A stretch of 19,708 nt of DNA from an uncultured Bacteroidales bacterium (GCA_946530505.1 CAMNAD010000006.1:1-19708); one strand, 5' to 3'. Counted from the stretch's first letter, positions 8,282 to 16,397 are shown. The notes: a model not told the origin generated them from the letters alone. Made by a program: numbers and translations.

Positions 8282-9736
8282 ATGAAAAAGTTTTTTCTTT
8301 TGAGTGCAACTGCACTTATGGCCGTTTGCTTTGCATCCTGCAATGGCAACGACAAAAACAAGAACCTCGACGAGGCTGTTGAGGATGGTTTCTATGTGGC
8401 AGGAGAAGCTACCGGAGTTTCCGAGCTCAAACCCGCCTATATGATGACCGCAGGCACTAACGAGGCTGCCGACCAGACCAAGCGCGACGGAATGTACGAG
8501 AAGTACATCGTGCTTCAGGGCGGCAAAGAGTTCGACCTCAAGCTCTATGAGGCCGGCAAACAGACCCGCTACAGCGCAACTCTTTCCGAGTTCACTCCCG
8601 AAGAGGGCAGCACCATCTACGGCGAAGATCCCCAGATGGCTATTTTCAAGGGTGCTCTCAAGACCGGCGACTCCGCTCCCGCAATGAAGGTTACCAGCAC
8701 CGGCCTCTATCACATCGTGCTCGACCTCAACAAGGCTAACGACCTTGCCGAGGCTCAGATTATCGTCGCTCCCGTAGAGTGGGGCGTACGTGGTGCGATG
8801 AACGGCTGGGGCTTCACCAAGATGGAAGCTACTGCATTCACCAACGAAGGAATCACCTATACCATCAAGGACGCCAACATGTCCAAGAACGGTGAGTTCA
8901 AATTCGCTTACGGCGGCGCTTGGAAGATCACCCTCGACGATGCAGGCAAGGTGCGCGCAAACACCAACCTCGGCAATGTTAACGAAGGCAAGGCAGAGGA
9001 TGTCCTCGCAGCAGGCGGAAAGAACATCAAGGTTGAAAAGGGCGGTCTGTACGACATCACCCTCACCTTCAAGCTCACTGCCGGCGAAATCGGCGCTTCC
9101 TACACTTCCAAGATTGTCCTCACCCAGGAATCCACTCTCCCCGAGGAGATGTACATGATCGGTGAAGGCATCGAAGGATGGGGCCTCGAGGACACTCCTT
9201 CCCAGGCGGTTGCAATGCACCCGTTCCACAGCCAGCCCGGTATGTTCTGGGCAATCCGCTACATCGAGGCAGGCAAGGGCTTCAAGTTCAGCACTGTCAA
9301 CACCAAGTGGGGATCCGACTTCACCGACCTCGGCAATGGCAAGGGTTTCACTGTGAAAGATGGCAACTGCTTTGTCGAGACAACAGGCCTCTACACCCTT
9401 CAGGTCGACTACGCAAACAGCAAGGTCATTGTTGAGCCCGCCGTTATCGTAGGTATGGCAGAGCCTTTCGGCAACGCCAACTGGAACAAGGACCTCGAAT
9501 CTGCCCGCTTCACCATCGACGGCAAGAATGCAAGCTACACCACCGTCGCTGCCGGTACCCAGATCCGCACCTGCGTCGTCTGCGAACTCAGTGAAGACTG
9601 GTGGCACGCAGAGTTCATCCCCAAGGATGGCAAGATCGTTTACCGCGAAGCCGGCGGCGACCCTGAGCAGATCGCTGTCGCAGCCGGTCAGACCATCACT
9701 TACGACTTCAACGCCGGAACCGGTATCGTCAAGTAA
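8282..9736 (+). CDS. SusE/SusF-like starch-binding lipoprotein
   Basis: A 484-residue lipoprotein with signal MKKFFLLSATALMAVCFASC and lipidated Cys at 20. After an Asn/Asp/Lys-rich tether it appears to hold successive beta-sandwich modules: about 36-163, 167-282 (beginning WGVRGAMNGWGF), 288-386 (beginning EMYMIGEGIEGWGL) and 388-484. The GxxNGWG-type starts with nearby Trp residues and the Trp-rich strands resemble the starch-binding modules of SusE and SusF, which hold starch at the cell surface without cutting it. Its length matches SusF (about 485) better than SusE (about 390). The locus has only this one gene where the classical locus has two. It follows susD by 52 bases of AT-rich sequence. 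Family is likely from length, position and module pattern; which of the two it represents is not decidable from sequence alone. Confidence 0.82.
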   Translation: MKKFFLLSATALMAVCFASCNGNDKNKNLDEAVEDGFYVAGEATGVSELKPAYMMTAGTNEAADQTKRDGMYEKYIVLQGGKEFDLKLYEAGKQTRYSATLSEFTPEEGSTIYGEDPQMAIFKGALKTGDSAPAMKVTSTGLYHIVLDLNKANDLAEAQIIVAPVEWGVRGAMNGWGFTKMEATAFTNEGITYTIKDANMSKNGEFKFAYGGAWKITLDDAGKVRANTNLGNVNEGKAEDVLAAGGKNIKVEKGGLYDITLTFKLTAGEIGASYTSKIVLTQESTLPEEMYMIGEGIEGWGLEDTPSQAVAMHPFHSQPGMFWAIRYIEAGKGFKFSTVNTKWGSDFTDLGNGKGFTVKDGNCFVETTGLYTLQVDYANSKVIVEPAVIVGMAEPFGNANWNKDLESARFTIDGKNASYTTVAAGTQIRTCVVCELSEDWWHAEFIPKDGKIVYREAGGDPEQIAVAAGQTITYDFNAGTGIVK

Positions 9737-9753
9737 GTCAAGTCTTTCTTTTG

Positions 9754-9782
9754 CCTGCAAGCCCCTGATACGGACTTGCAGG
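9754..9782. other. Intergenic stem-loop between SusE/F and SusG
   Basis: CCTGCAAG (9754-9761) and CTTGCAGG (9775-9782) form a perfect 8-bp stem around a 13-base loop. The bases after it (TCCTTATC) are not a T-run, so it is a poor intrinsic terminator. It fills most of the 67-base gap between the starch-binding protein and the amylase. It may mark an mRNA processing or stability point that lets upstream surface proteins be made in excess over the enzyme. Structure is seen; role is inference. Confidence 0.5.
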
Positions 9783-9803
9783 TCCTTATCAAGAACATAG
9801 CCG

Positions 9804-11798
9804 ATGAAAAGGTTTTTCTGTATACTGATCGCGGCCTCGCTTTGCCTGGCCTGCGGAAAAGAAAAGAATCCTGCCGGAGAGCAGACATTCGAACGTCCTG
9901 CCTACGCCGCAGGGCAGAAGCAGGGGAATATCACCTACCAGCTGCTTATCTACAGCTTCGCCGACAGCGACGGCGACGGGATTGGCGATTTCAACGGCAT
10001 CAAATCCAAACTGGACTACCTCGACGCCCTCGGGGTGTCCGCGATATGGCTCTCTCCCGCCCATCCTGCAGATTCCTATCACGGCTACGACGTGCAGGAC
10101 TATTCCAAGATCAACCCCAAGTACGGCACGGAAGAGGATTTCAAGGCGCTCATCGATGCCGCCCACAGCAAGGAGATCAAGGTTTATATGGACTATGTGC
10201 TGAACCACACCGGCAAAGGGAACGTCTGGTTCGCCGAGGCCAAGAAGGGCCCGTCATCCGACAAGTTCGGCTGGTTCCACATCTCCTCCAATCCTTCCGC
10301 GGACATCGCCGCAGGCAAGTTCCCCATGCTCGGTTCCTACAATTCCGGCGAATGGCACGACGTGACCGTGGGAGAGATAGGTTATACCGGCCGGCTCCAT
10401 TTCAAGGTGGATTTCTCCGGGACTCCGAAGACCCTGACCGTGACCGCGGCCGACGGGGCCGCCCAAAACTCCAATCCCGACACCTCGGTAAAGATGTTCC
10501 TCTGGGTAGGCGAGCCCGGACAGGCCGTCCGCATGTACAGGACAGGCACGGATATTTATGAGATAACTCTCGATACGGACTCTCCCTGGGGAGTGCTGGT
10601 GCGCACATCGGATACTTCCTGGGACGGCGGAACGAAATGGGGAGCTCCCAAGGGCTCGAACGTCCTGACATTCGGCGAGGCGCTTGCCCTCAGCAACGAA
10701 GATGCGCAGGACATACTTTTCGGCACTCCTACCCAGATGAAGTTCCAGGGCGCGTTCGGCAGCTGGATGCCGGATCTGAACTATGGCCCCGTCGGCACCG
10801 CATCGTCTTCCGGAGCCTTCCGGGCCCTGGCTCAGACCGCGGACAAGTGGATGGGCATGGGCGTGGACGGATTCCGCCTGGATGCGGTCAAGCACATCTA
10901 CTCCGACGAGCGCGGAGACGAGAATCCGGAATTCCTGCGCCAATGGTATGAGCGCTGCAACTCCACCTTCCGCAAGACTCACTCGTCCGACCTTTACATG
11001 GTAGGAGAGGTGTGGATGGGCTCATCCGACGTCGCTCCCTACTACAAGGGCCTGCCCGCCTGCTTCGAGTTCGATTTCTGGGAGAGGCTGAAGTGGGTGC
11101 TGAACCAGCGCACCGGCTGCTACTTCGCGAAGGACCTGATGGGGTATCGCAAGGCTTATGCGGCCGTACGCCCGGGCGCCATCGCCGCCACCAAACTGAC
11201 CAACCACGACGAAACCCGCGCCGCCTCGGTCCTCGGACGCGACCTCGCAAAGCTGAAGCAGGCCGCAGCCTTCCTTATGACGGCGGAAGGAGAACCGTAT
11301 ATCTATCAGGGAGAGGAACTCGGATACTGGGGAAAGGACGGTGACGAGGGCGGACGCGATGAACTCGTACGCACTCCCATGGTCTGGGATTCCGCCTCCA
11401 CCGCCGCTACCGGCGACCTTGGCGGACACGTCGACATGAGTCTGGTGACGGACGCCGTATCAGTAACGGCCCAGGAAGATGATCCAGAGTCTCTCCTTCG
11501 CACCTACTACGAGTGGACTTACGCCCGCAACACCTGCCCCGCCCTTGCTTCCGGGAAGATGTCCGCGCACCCGAAGTATAACGACGGCAACACCCTTCAA
11601 GGTTCTGTCGCCTGCTGGTATATGACCGCCTCCGACGGCGCCAAAGCCCTTGTCGTGCACAATGTGGGTGCATCGCCGGTGGATTTGGACCTTGACGGAG
11701 ACAAGCTTTCCGACATGCTGGTCTCACTCGGTTCCGTCTCGGTTTCCGGCACAACGCTCGAACTCGGCGCCAACTCCTCGGCTGTATTCCGGCAGTAG
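9804..11798 (+). CDS. susG: SusG-type alpha-amylase lipoprotein, GH13 with inserted CBM58-like domain
   Basis: A 664-residue GH13 enzyme with lipoprotein signal MKRFFCILIAASLCLAC (Cys at 17). The barrel starts at about 43 (TYQLLIYSFADSDGDGIGDF, a calcium-binding type loop), with conserved region I DYVLNH (130-135), nucleophile Asp360 in GFRLDAVKH, acid/base Glu402 in MVGEVW and transition-state stabiliser Asp469 in LTNHDE. Between about 187 and 305, in domain B, lies an insertion of about 120 residues (starting GEIGYTGRLHFKVDF) at the place where SusG of Bacteroides thetaiotaomicron carries its starch-binding CBM58. Total length is near the 692 of SusG. The expected role is cutting alpha-1,4 links of starch at the cell surface for SusC uptake; acidic residues after the Cys (CGKEKN) are consistent with surface display. 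All catalytic residues are present. It follows a stem-loop after the SusE/F gene. Confidence 0.94.
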   Translation: MKRFFCILIAASLCLACGKEKNPAGEQTFERPAYAAGQKQGNITYQLLIYSFADSDGDGIGDFNGIKSKLDYLDALGVSAIWLSPAHPADSYHGYDVQDYSKINPKYGTEEDFKALIDAAHSKEIKVYMDYVLNHTGKGNVWFAEAKKGPSSDKFGWFHISSNPSADIAAGKFPMLGSYNSGEWHDVTVGEIGYTGRLHFKVDFSGTPKTLTVTAADGAAQNSNPDTSVKMFLWVGEPGQAVRMYRTGTDIYEITLDTDSPWGVLVRTSDTSWDGGTKWGAPKGSNVLTFGEALALSNEDAQDILFGTPTQMKFQGAFGSWMPDLNYGPVGTASSSGAFRALAQTADKWMGMGVDGFRLDAVKHIYSDERGDENPEFLRQWYERCNSTFRKTHSSDLYMVGEVWMGSSDVAPYYKGLPACFEFDFWERLKWVLNQRTGCYFAKDLMGYRKAYAAVRPGAIAATKLTNHDETRAASVLGRDLAKLKQAAAFLMTAEGEPYIYQGEELGYWGKDGDEGGRDELVRTPMVWDSASTAATGDLGGHVDMSLVTDAVSVTAQEDDPESLLRTYYEWTYARNTCPALASGKMSAHPKYNDGNTLQGSVACWYMTASDGAKALVVHNVGASPVDLDLDGDKLSDMLVSLGSVSVSGTTLELGANSSAVFRQ

Positions 11799-11848
11799 TA
11801 CCCAGCCGGAGGCCGGGCAGCTAAATGGTTGATTAACAGCAAATTGCT

Positions 11849-11883
11849 GGAAACAAATCGGCGAAAAAAGACGATTTGTTTTC
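11849..11883 (+). terminator. Strong stem-loop between susG and the second GH13 gene
   Basis: AAACAAATCG (11851-11860) pairs perfectly with CGATTTGTTT (11872-11881), and a G-U and a G-C pair extend the stem to 12 bp. The loop is 11 bases and A-rich. The right arm ends in TTTT, so it resembles a partial terminator. It lies in the 122-base gap after susG, where no TAnnTTTG element is visible for the next gene, so readthrough or attenuation is likelier than full stop. A smaller competing hairpin, CAGCAAATTGCTG (11837-11849), overlaps its base. Confidence 0.6.
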
Positions 11884-11920
11884 AGGAAAACATTGATATA
11901 CAATAAGTTAAATGCCCAAT

Positions 11921-13231
11921 ATGAAAAGGATATTTATTGCCGCAATCGCGGCCGCAGCGCTGAGCGCATGCTGCAGCGCCCCAGTGAAGAACGTGCATCC
12001 CGAGTGGACTTACAATACCGTAGTCTATGAGGTCAACGTCCGCCAGTTCAGCCCCGAAGGCACCTTCAAGGGTGTCGAGGCCCAGCTTCCACGCCTGAAG
12101 GACCTCGGAGTGGACATCCTTTGGCTCATGCCTATCAACGAAATCGGCACCGAAGGCCGCAAGGGGACCCTCGGCAGCTACTATGCCATCTCCGACTACA
12201 AGGCCGTGAACCCCGAATTCGGCACCATGCAGGACTTCGAGGATCTTCTCGCCGCAGCCCATGCCCAGGGTTTCAAGCTCATCCTCGACTGGGTGGCGAA
12301 CCAGACCGCTCCCGATAATGTCTGGATGACGGAGAAACCCGCCGACTTCTACGAGCGCGACTCCCTCGGAAACGCCATCTGGGAATATGACTGGACCGAC
12401 ACCCGCAGCCTCAACTACGCCAACAAGGAAGTCTGGTATGCTCAGGAGGACGCCATGCGCTTCTGGCTCGACAAGGGCGTGGACGGATTCCGCTGCGACG
12501 CCGCGGGCGAGATGCCTTCCGAGACCTGGCAGTACCTGGTGCCCGCACTGCGCAGGGCCTACCCGGAAATATACCTTCTCGCAGAGGCGGAAAAGCCTGA
12601 GTTCATGGCAGATACCATGTTCGACGCCACCTATGCCTGGGAGATGCATCACATCGAGAACGCCATCGGGAACGGCCCTGCCAACAAGGACGGCGTGAAG
12701 ACCGCGAAGGAACTCCGCGAGTATATCGCAAAAGATGCGGCGAACACTCCCGCATCCGCATTCCGCCTCGCTTTCACATCGAACCACGACGAAAACTCCT
12801 GGAACGGCACGGAGTTTGAGCGTCTGGGAGAGGCCTGGCAGGTGATGGAGGTGCTGAATTTCACTCTTCCGAAGACACAGCCCCTAATTTACACAGGGCA
12901 GGAAATCGGTCTGGACCGCAGACTGGAATTCTTCGAGAAGGATCCCATAACAGACTGGTCGGCAAACGAATATACGGACTTTTACAAGTACCTTGTTGCA
13001 CTTCGACACGACAATCCAGCCCTTGCTGCAGGAGAGCGCGGAGGCAAGATGAAGTGGATAGAGACAGGCGATCCCGACGTGCTGGCCTTCTCGCGCAGGG
13101 TATGCGGAAACAAGGTGACGGTATTTGCGAACTTGAGCGCTGAACCCTCAGCTCCGATCAGGGGCCTGCGCTCCGAAAGCACACCCGACGGCATCCTTCC
13201 TGCCTGGGGATGGAAGATAATACAAAAGTAG
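11921..13231 (+). CDS. GH13 alpha-amylase-family lipoprotein, probably periplasmic
   Basis: A 436-residue GH13 protein. I chose the ATG at 11921, giving MKRIFIAAIAAAALSAC with Cys at 17; an ATG at 11912 would add three residues. Counting from 11912, the nucleophile is Asp196 (DGFRCDAAGEMP), the acid/base Glu225 (YLLAEAEKP) and the stabiliser Asp293 (TSNHDENSW). It is compact, without the CBM insert of SusG. No acidic residues follow the lipid Cys (CCSAPVKN), so it probably stays facing the periplasm and takes the SusA-like place of breaking imported oligosaccharides; that is inference. One oddity: region I reads DWVANQ (126-131), where almost all GH13 enzymes have His in place of the Gln. It follows susG after a stem-loop, and its TAG at 13229-13231 is 2 bases from the next start. 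Family firm, exact specificity unknown. Confidence 0.9.
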   Translation: MKRIFIAAIAAAALSACCSAPVKNVHPEWTYNTVVYEVNVRQFSPEGTFKGVEAQLPRLKDLGVDILWLMPINEIGTEGRKGTLGSYYAISDYKAVNPEFGTMQDFEDLLAAAHAQGFKLILDWVANQTAPDNVWMTEKPADFYERDSLGNAIWEYDWTDTRSLNYANKEVWYAQEDAMRFWLDKGVDGFRCDAAGEMPSETWQYLVPALRRAYPEIYLLAEAEKPEFMADTMFDATYAWEMHHIENAIGNGPANKDGVKTAKELREYIAKDAANTPASAFRLAFTSNHDENSWNGTEFERLGEAWQVMEVLNFTLPKTQPLIYTGQEIGLDRRLEFFEKDPITDWSANEYTDFYKYLVALRHDNPALAAGERGGKMKWIETGDPDVLAFSRRVCGNKVTVFANLSAEPSAPIRGLRSESTPDGILPAWGWKIIQK

Positions 13232-13233
13232 AT

Positions 13234-15099
13234 ATGATCCATTTCAAGATAGAATATCATACCCGCTGGGGTGAATCCCTGGCGCTGGTGGGTGCGGACG
13301 ACAGGGTCTGGCCCATGAATTATACCGCAGGCGACATATGGACGCTGAGCATTCCGTCGGCGAACTCGACCATCCTCAAGGACTATTTCTATGTGGTGAT
13401 TGAAGACGGCCTTTGGACACGCACCGAATGGGCGCACCATCATCGTTCCAAGGAGGAGGCGAAGGGAGAAATCTGTGATGCATGGATAGACTGCCCGATT
13501 CCGGGCTGCCCCTTCCCAAGGGAGCATTCCGCCAAAATTTTCGACCAGCCTGGATTCAGGGGAGCAGGAACAGCCATTCCTGTTTTCTCCCTACGCAGTG
13601 ACGAAGGTTTTGGAGTGGGTGAATTCCGCGATATTCCAAAGTTTGTAGACTGGATGGAACGTACCGGGCAGTGCGTGCTGCAACTCCTTCCCATCAACGA
13701 CACCACCCGTCACGGGGAGTGGGGAGATTCCTATCCCTACAGTCCGGTTTCGTCGTTCGCACTGCATCCCATCTACATTCATCTGCCCGAGGTGGGAGTG
13801 AAGGAAGATGCCGCATACCTCAAGGCGAAGAAAGAACTGAACGCTCTTCCCACCGTGGATTATCCCCGCGTAATCAAGCTGAAAATCAAATACCTCAAGC
13901 AGGCGTTCGCAAAGAACGGAGCAAAGGATCTCGCTTCGCCCGCCTGCCGGAAGTTCATCAAAGACAACGCCTACTGGCTCGACCCTTACGCACAGTTCTG
14001 CGCGAAGCGCGACGGCATCTCCCCGGACTTCTACCGCTGGGTGCAGTTCCACCTCGACAAGCAACTTTCACGCGCAGTGAAGTACGCCCACGAGAAGGGC
14101 GTGTACCTCAAGGGCGACCTCCCGATCGGAGTAGGGCGCGACAGCGTGGACGCCGCGACTTATCCGGCGCTCTACAATCTGGATTCGAGTGCGGGCGCAC
14201 CGCCGGATTTCTTCAGCAGGGACGGCCAGAACTGGGGCTTCCCCACCTATAACTGGGAGGAGATGGCGAAGGACGACTATGCCTGGTGGAAGGCCCGCCT
14301 GCGCACCATGGCAAAGTATTTCGACGCCTACCGCATCGACCACATCCTGGGCTTCTTCCGCATCTGGGAGATTCCTCTCCCTCACAAGAGCGGCCTGCTG
14401 GGGCACTTCAACCCTGCATTGCCGTATAGCAGGGACGAAATCAACGCCCTCGGCCTGCCCATACTCGGACTCTTCATAGAGGATCCGCGCAAGGCGGGCT
14501 GGTTCCATCCCCTCATCTCTCCCGACACTTCCCATCTGGAAAGCTGGCAGAAGGAGCGCTTCGACGCCCTCTACACCGACTTCTTCTATCACAGGCACAA
14601 CGGGTTCTGGAGGCGCAACGCCATGCGCAAGCTCCCCAAGCTCCTGTCGTGCACCGGGATGCTGGCCTGCGGCGAAGACCTCGGGATGGTGCCGGACTGC
14701 GTGCCGGGCGTGATGGATCACGAGAAGATCCTCAGCCTCGAAATGCAGCGCATGGAGAAGGGACGCCCCTGGCCGTACCTGAGTGTGGTGGCGACTTCTT
14801 CGCACGACATGACCTCCATCCGACTGTGGAACAGCGATGAGAAGAGTCCGGAAGAATGCCGTCGTATCCTCAAGGAGCATCTGGATTCGCTGAGCATGCT
14901 TGCCATCTTCCCTCTGCAGGACTGGCTGTCGATGGACGGCGCGCTGCGCTGGCCGAATCCCGCCGAAGAACGCATCAACGACCCTGCGGATCCGGACAAC
15001 AAATGGCGCTGGAGGATGCATCTGACCACCACGCAGTTGCTGGAGAGTGCGGAATTCTGCACGAAAGTGGCTTCGCTGGTGAAAGACAGCGGACGCTAG
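13234..15099 (+). CDS. malQ: 4-alpha-glucanotransferase (GH77 amylomaltase) with N-terminal starch-binding domain
   Basis: A 621-residue cytoplasmic protein without a signal peptide. Residues 1 to about 100 (MIHFKIEYHTRWGESLALVG onward) look like a CBM20-type starch-binding domain. The GH77 domain starts at about 111 (AGTAIPVFSLRSDEGFGVGE), with nucleophile Asp369 (FDAYRIDH), acid/base Glu481 (CGEDLG) and Asp525 (SSHDM). The enzyme moves glucan units between malto-oligosaccharides and releases glucose, handling what the transporter brings in. The SSHDM form and N-terminal CBM resemble the plant DPE2-like branch, but the protein is far shorter than the roughly 890-residue two-CBM forms of many Bacteroides. 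I chose the ATG at 13234, 2 bases after the GH13 stop; an ATG at 13210 would overlap that gene. Its stop overlaps the stop of the convergent gene. Family near certain. Confidence 0.94.
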   Translation: MIHFKIEYHTRWGESLALVGADDRVWPMNYTAGDIWTLSIPSANSTILKDYFYVVIEDGLWTRTEWAHHHRSKEEAKGEICDAWIDCPIPGCPFPREHSAKIFDQPGFRGAGTAIPVFSLRSDEGFGVGEFRDIPKFVDWMERTGQCVLQLLPINDTTRHGEWGDSYPYSPVSSFALHPIYIHLPEVGVKEDAAYLKAKKELNALPTVDYPRVIKLKIKYLKQAFAKNGAKDLASPACRKFIKDNAYWLDPYAQFCAKRDGISPDFYRWVQFHLDKQLSRAVKYAHEKGVYLKGDLPIGVGRDSVDAATYPALYNLDSSAGAPPDFFSRDGQNWGFPTYNWEEMAKDDYAWWKARLRTMAKYFDAYRIDHILGFFRIWEIPLPHKSGLLGHFNPALPYSRDEINALGLPILGLFIEDPRKAGWFHPLISPDTSHLESWQKERFDALYTDFFYHRHNGFWRRNAMRKLPKLLSCTGMLACGEDLGMVPDCVPGVMDHEKILSLEMQRMEKGRPWPYLSVVATSSHDMTSIRLWNSDEKSPEECRRILKEHLDSLSMLAIFPLQDWLSMDGALRWPNPAEERINDPADPDNKWRWRMHLTTTQLLESAEFCTKVASLVKDSGR

Positions 15100-16367
15100 A
15101 AATCGGAGGAGCCCGGGCTGCGGCGGGTGAAGGTGTAGGACGTTTCAACGCCAACCACCTCGTTGTCGCTCTCGGCCTCGACACGGCTGCGGTCGATGAG
15201 CACTCCGTGCAGGAGGAAGTCCATCTCCGTTTTCTGAAGATCCTTGTTGGCAGCGACAAGTTGCGACTGGAGCCCGGGCAGCCGGGCTTCTTTCTTTACT
15301 ATCTTCTCCGCCATCTCGTTCTTTTCGGCGGGCGAGGCGTTGTTGTAAAAGGCGCGCAGGGTGGAAAGCTCGCGGTTCAGGCGGGAGATTTCTTCGCGCA
15401 GGCGGCGTACCTCGGCTGCCTTGCGGGCATAGAGTTCGGTGTTGGGGTCGGCGGCCTTCGAGGCGGACATCGCGCTCTTGTTGTCCACTTTCTTGAGGTC
15501 CCGGGGAGGATCCAGGCGGCAGAGTTTCTGCAGGTCCTCAACTCCGCGCACGGCCGAGCTCACGGGCACGGGCTCATATTCAAGCACATAGACACTCACA
15601 CTGTCGGCGGAACAGTTGCGGTTGCTGGCAAAGATGCTGTAGCGCCCGTCCGGGGAGTTGATGAAGAGGAAGTCGTCATAGGGCGAGGAGTACGGGAAAC
15701 CCATGTTGCGGGGTTCTCCCCAGCGCCCGTCGGGCCTGCGCTCGCAGACGTAGATATCGTATCCTCCCACCCCGAAAAGACCCTTGGAAGCGAAGTAGAG
15801 CTTGCCGTCGGAGACCATAGGGAAGATTTCATCCTCGGAAGAAGAAAAGGGCATGCGGTAGGGCGCCGACCAGTGGTTACCGAGGTCGCGGGCATAGTAG
15901 ATGTTGCGCACGCCGGCGGTATCCGCCATCGACCAATAGGCTTCCTTGCTGCCATTCGGGAACCATACCACGGGAGATTCGGCGGAAGGACGGGGATCCA
16001 GGCGGTTCGGGCCGGAGCGCCAGGATCGGTCTGCAAGGGGATAGTAGAGGAAGAAGTCGCGGCGAGAGAAGTTCTTGCGGGCCACCACCTTGGGGCGCTG
16101 GCAGTAACCGGACATCGAGCGGCCGTTGCGGCTCTGGGAGAGTTTTTTTTCGATTTCAGCACGGCGGGTACTGTCGGTGCATTTGCGCAAGGCCTCACTG
16201 TATGCCTGGGACGCGGCGCCAAAGTCGTAGTCGGCATGATAGGCCTCTGCATCCATCAGGATGATTTCGTAGTCGGGAAGAGGGATCTGCTGAGCACGCA
16301 GGGCAGGGACGGCGGTTATCAGGACCACCGCCGCAAAGGCCGTCGCTTTCTCAACGAAAAAACTCAT
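15096..16367 (-). CDS. Exported PD40 beta-propeller and coiled-coil protein, function unknown
   Basis: A 423-residue protein with an N-terminal signal peptide (MSFFVEKATAFAAVVLITAV, cleavage probably after ALRA at 25). Residues 33-80 look like a short TPR-like helical pair (DYEIILMDAEAYHADYDF). About 130-265 carries PD40/WD40-like propeller blades: DEIFPMVSDGKLYFASKG, GGYDIYV, and DDFLFINSPDGRYSIFASNR. From about 312 to 382 it is a charged coiled coil (VRRLREEISRLNRELSTL). Such PD40 proteins in Bacteroidota sit in the periplasm or at the cell envelope, some with OmpA domains; none is visible here. I chose the ATG at 16367 over a TTG one codon upstream. It converges on GH77, sharing CTAG at the stops, and is divergent from secDF. 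An eight-base A-run in the coding strand (near 16143-16150) is a possible slippage site. I do not recognise a specific gene. Confidence 0.75.
   Translation of the reverse strand: MSFFVEKATAFAAVVLITAVPALRAQQIPLPDYEIILMDAEAYHADYDFGAASQAYSEALRKCTDSTRRAEIEKKLSQSRNGRSMSGYCQRPKVVARKNFSRRDFFLYYPLADRSWRSGPNRLDPRPSAESPVVWFPNGSKEAYWSMADTAGVRNIYYARDLGNHWSAPYRMPFSSSEDEIFPMVSDGKLYFASKGLFGVGGYDIYVCERRPDGRWGEPRNMGFPYSSPYDDFLFINSPDGRYSIFASNRNCSADSVSVYVLEYEPVPVSSAVRGVEDLQKLCRLDPPRDLKKVDNKSAMSASKAADPNTELYARKAAEVRRLREEISRLNRELSTLRAFYNNASPAEKNEMAEKIVKKEARLPGLQSQLVAANKDLQKTEMDFLLHGVLIDRSRVEAESDNEVVGVETSYTFTRRSPGSSDF
15269..15296 (+). terminator. Probable intrinsic terminator of the rightward starch unit
   Basis: GGAGCCCGG (15269-15277) pairs with CCGGGCTTC (15282-15290) around the tetraloop GCAG, with one G-U pair, and is followed by TTTCTTT. 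It lies about 170 bases past the GH77 stop, inside the 3' coding part of the opposite-strand PD40 gene. No better hairpin lies between the GH77 stop and this point. Structure is seen; use as terminator is inference. Confidence 0.5.
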
Positions 16368-16389
16368 CAAAATGCACTCAAACAGTCTG

Positions 16390-16397
16390 CAAAATTA
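16390..16397 (-). promoter_or_regulatory. -7 element of the PD40 gene promoter
   Basis: Read leftward, TAATTTTG matches the Bacteroidota -7 consensus TAnnTTTG at all fixed positions. It lies 22 bases before the ATG at 16367, giving an expected leader of about 16 nt. The -33 position is AT-rich without a clear TTTG. The gene needs its own promoter because it is divergent from secDF. Confidence 0.55.

Noticed and set aside
8270..9760. A 496-codon open frame antisense to the SusE/F gene
   Set aside because: Same codon-bias shadow; the plus-strand frame has a lipoprotein signal and family features.
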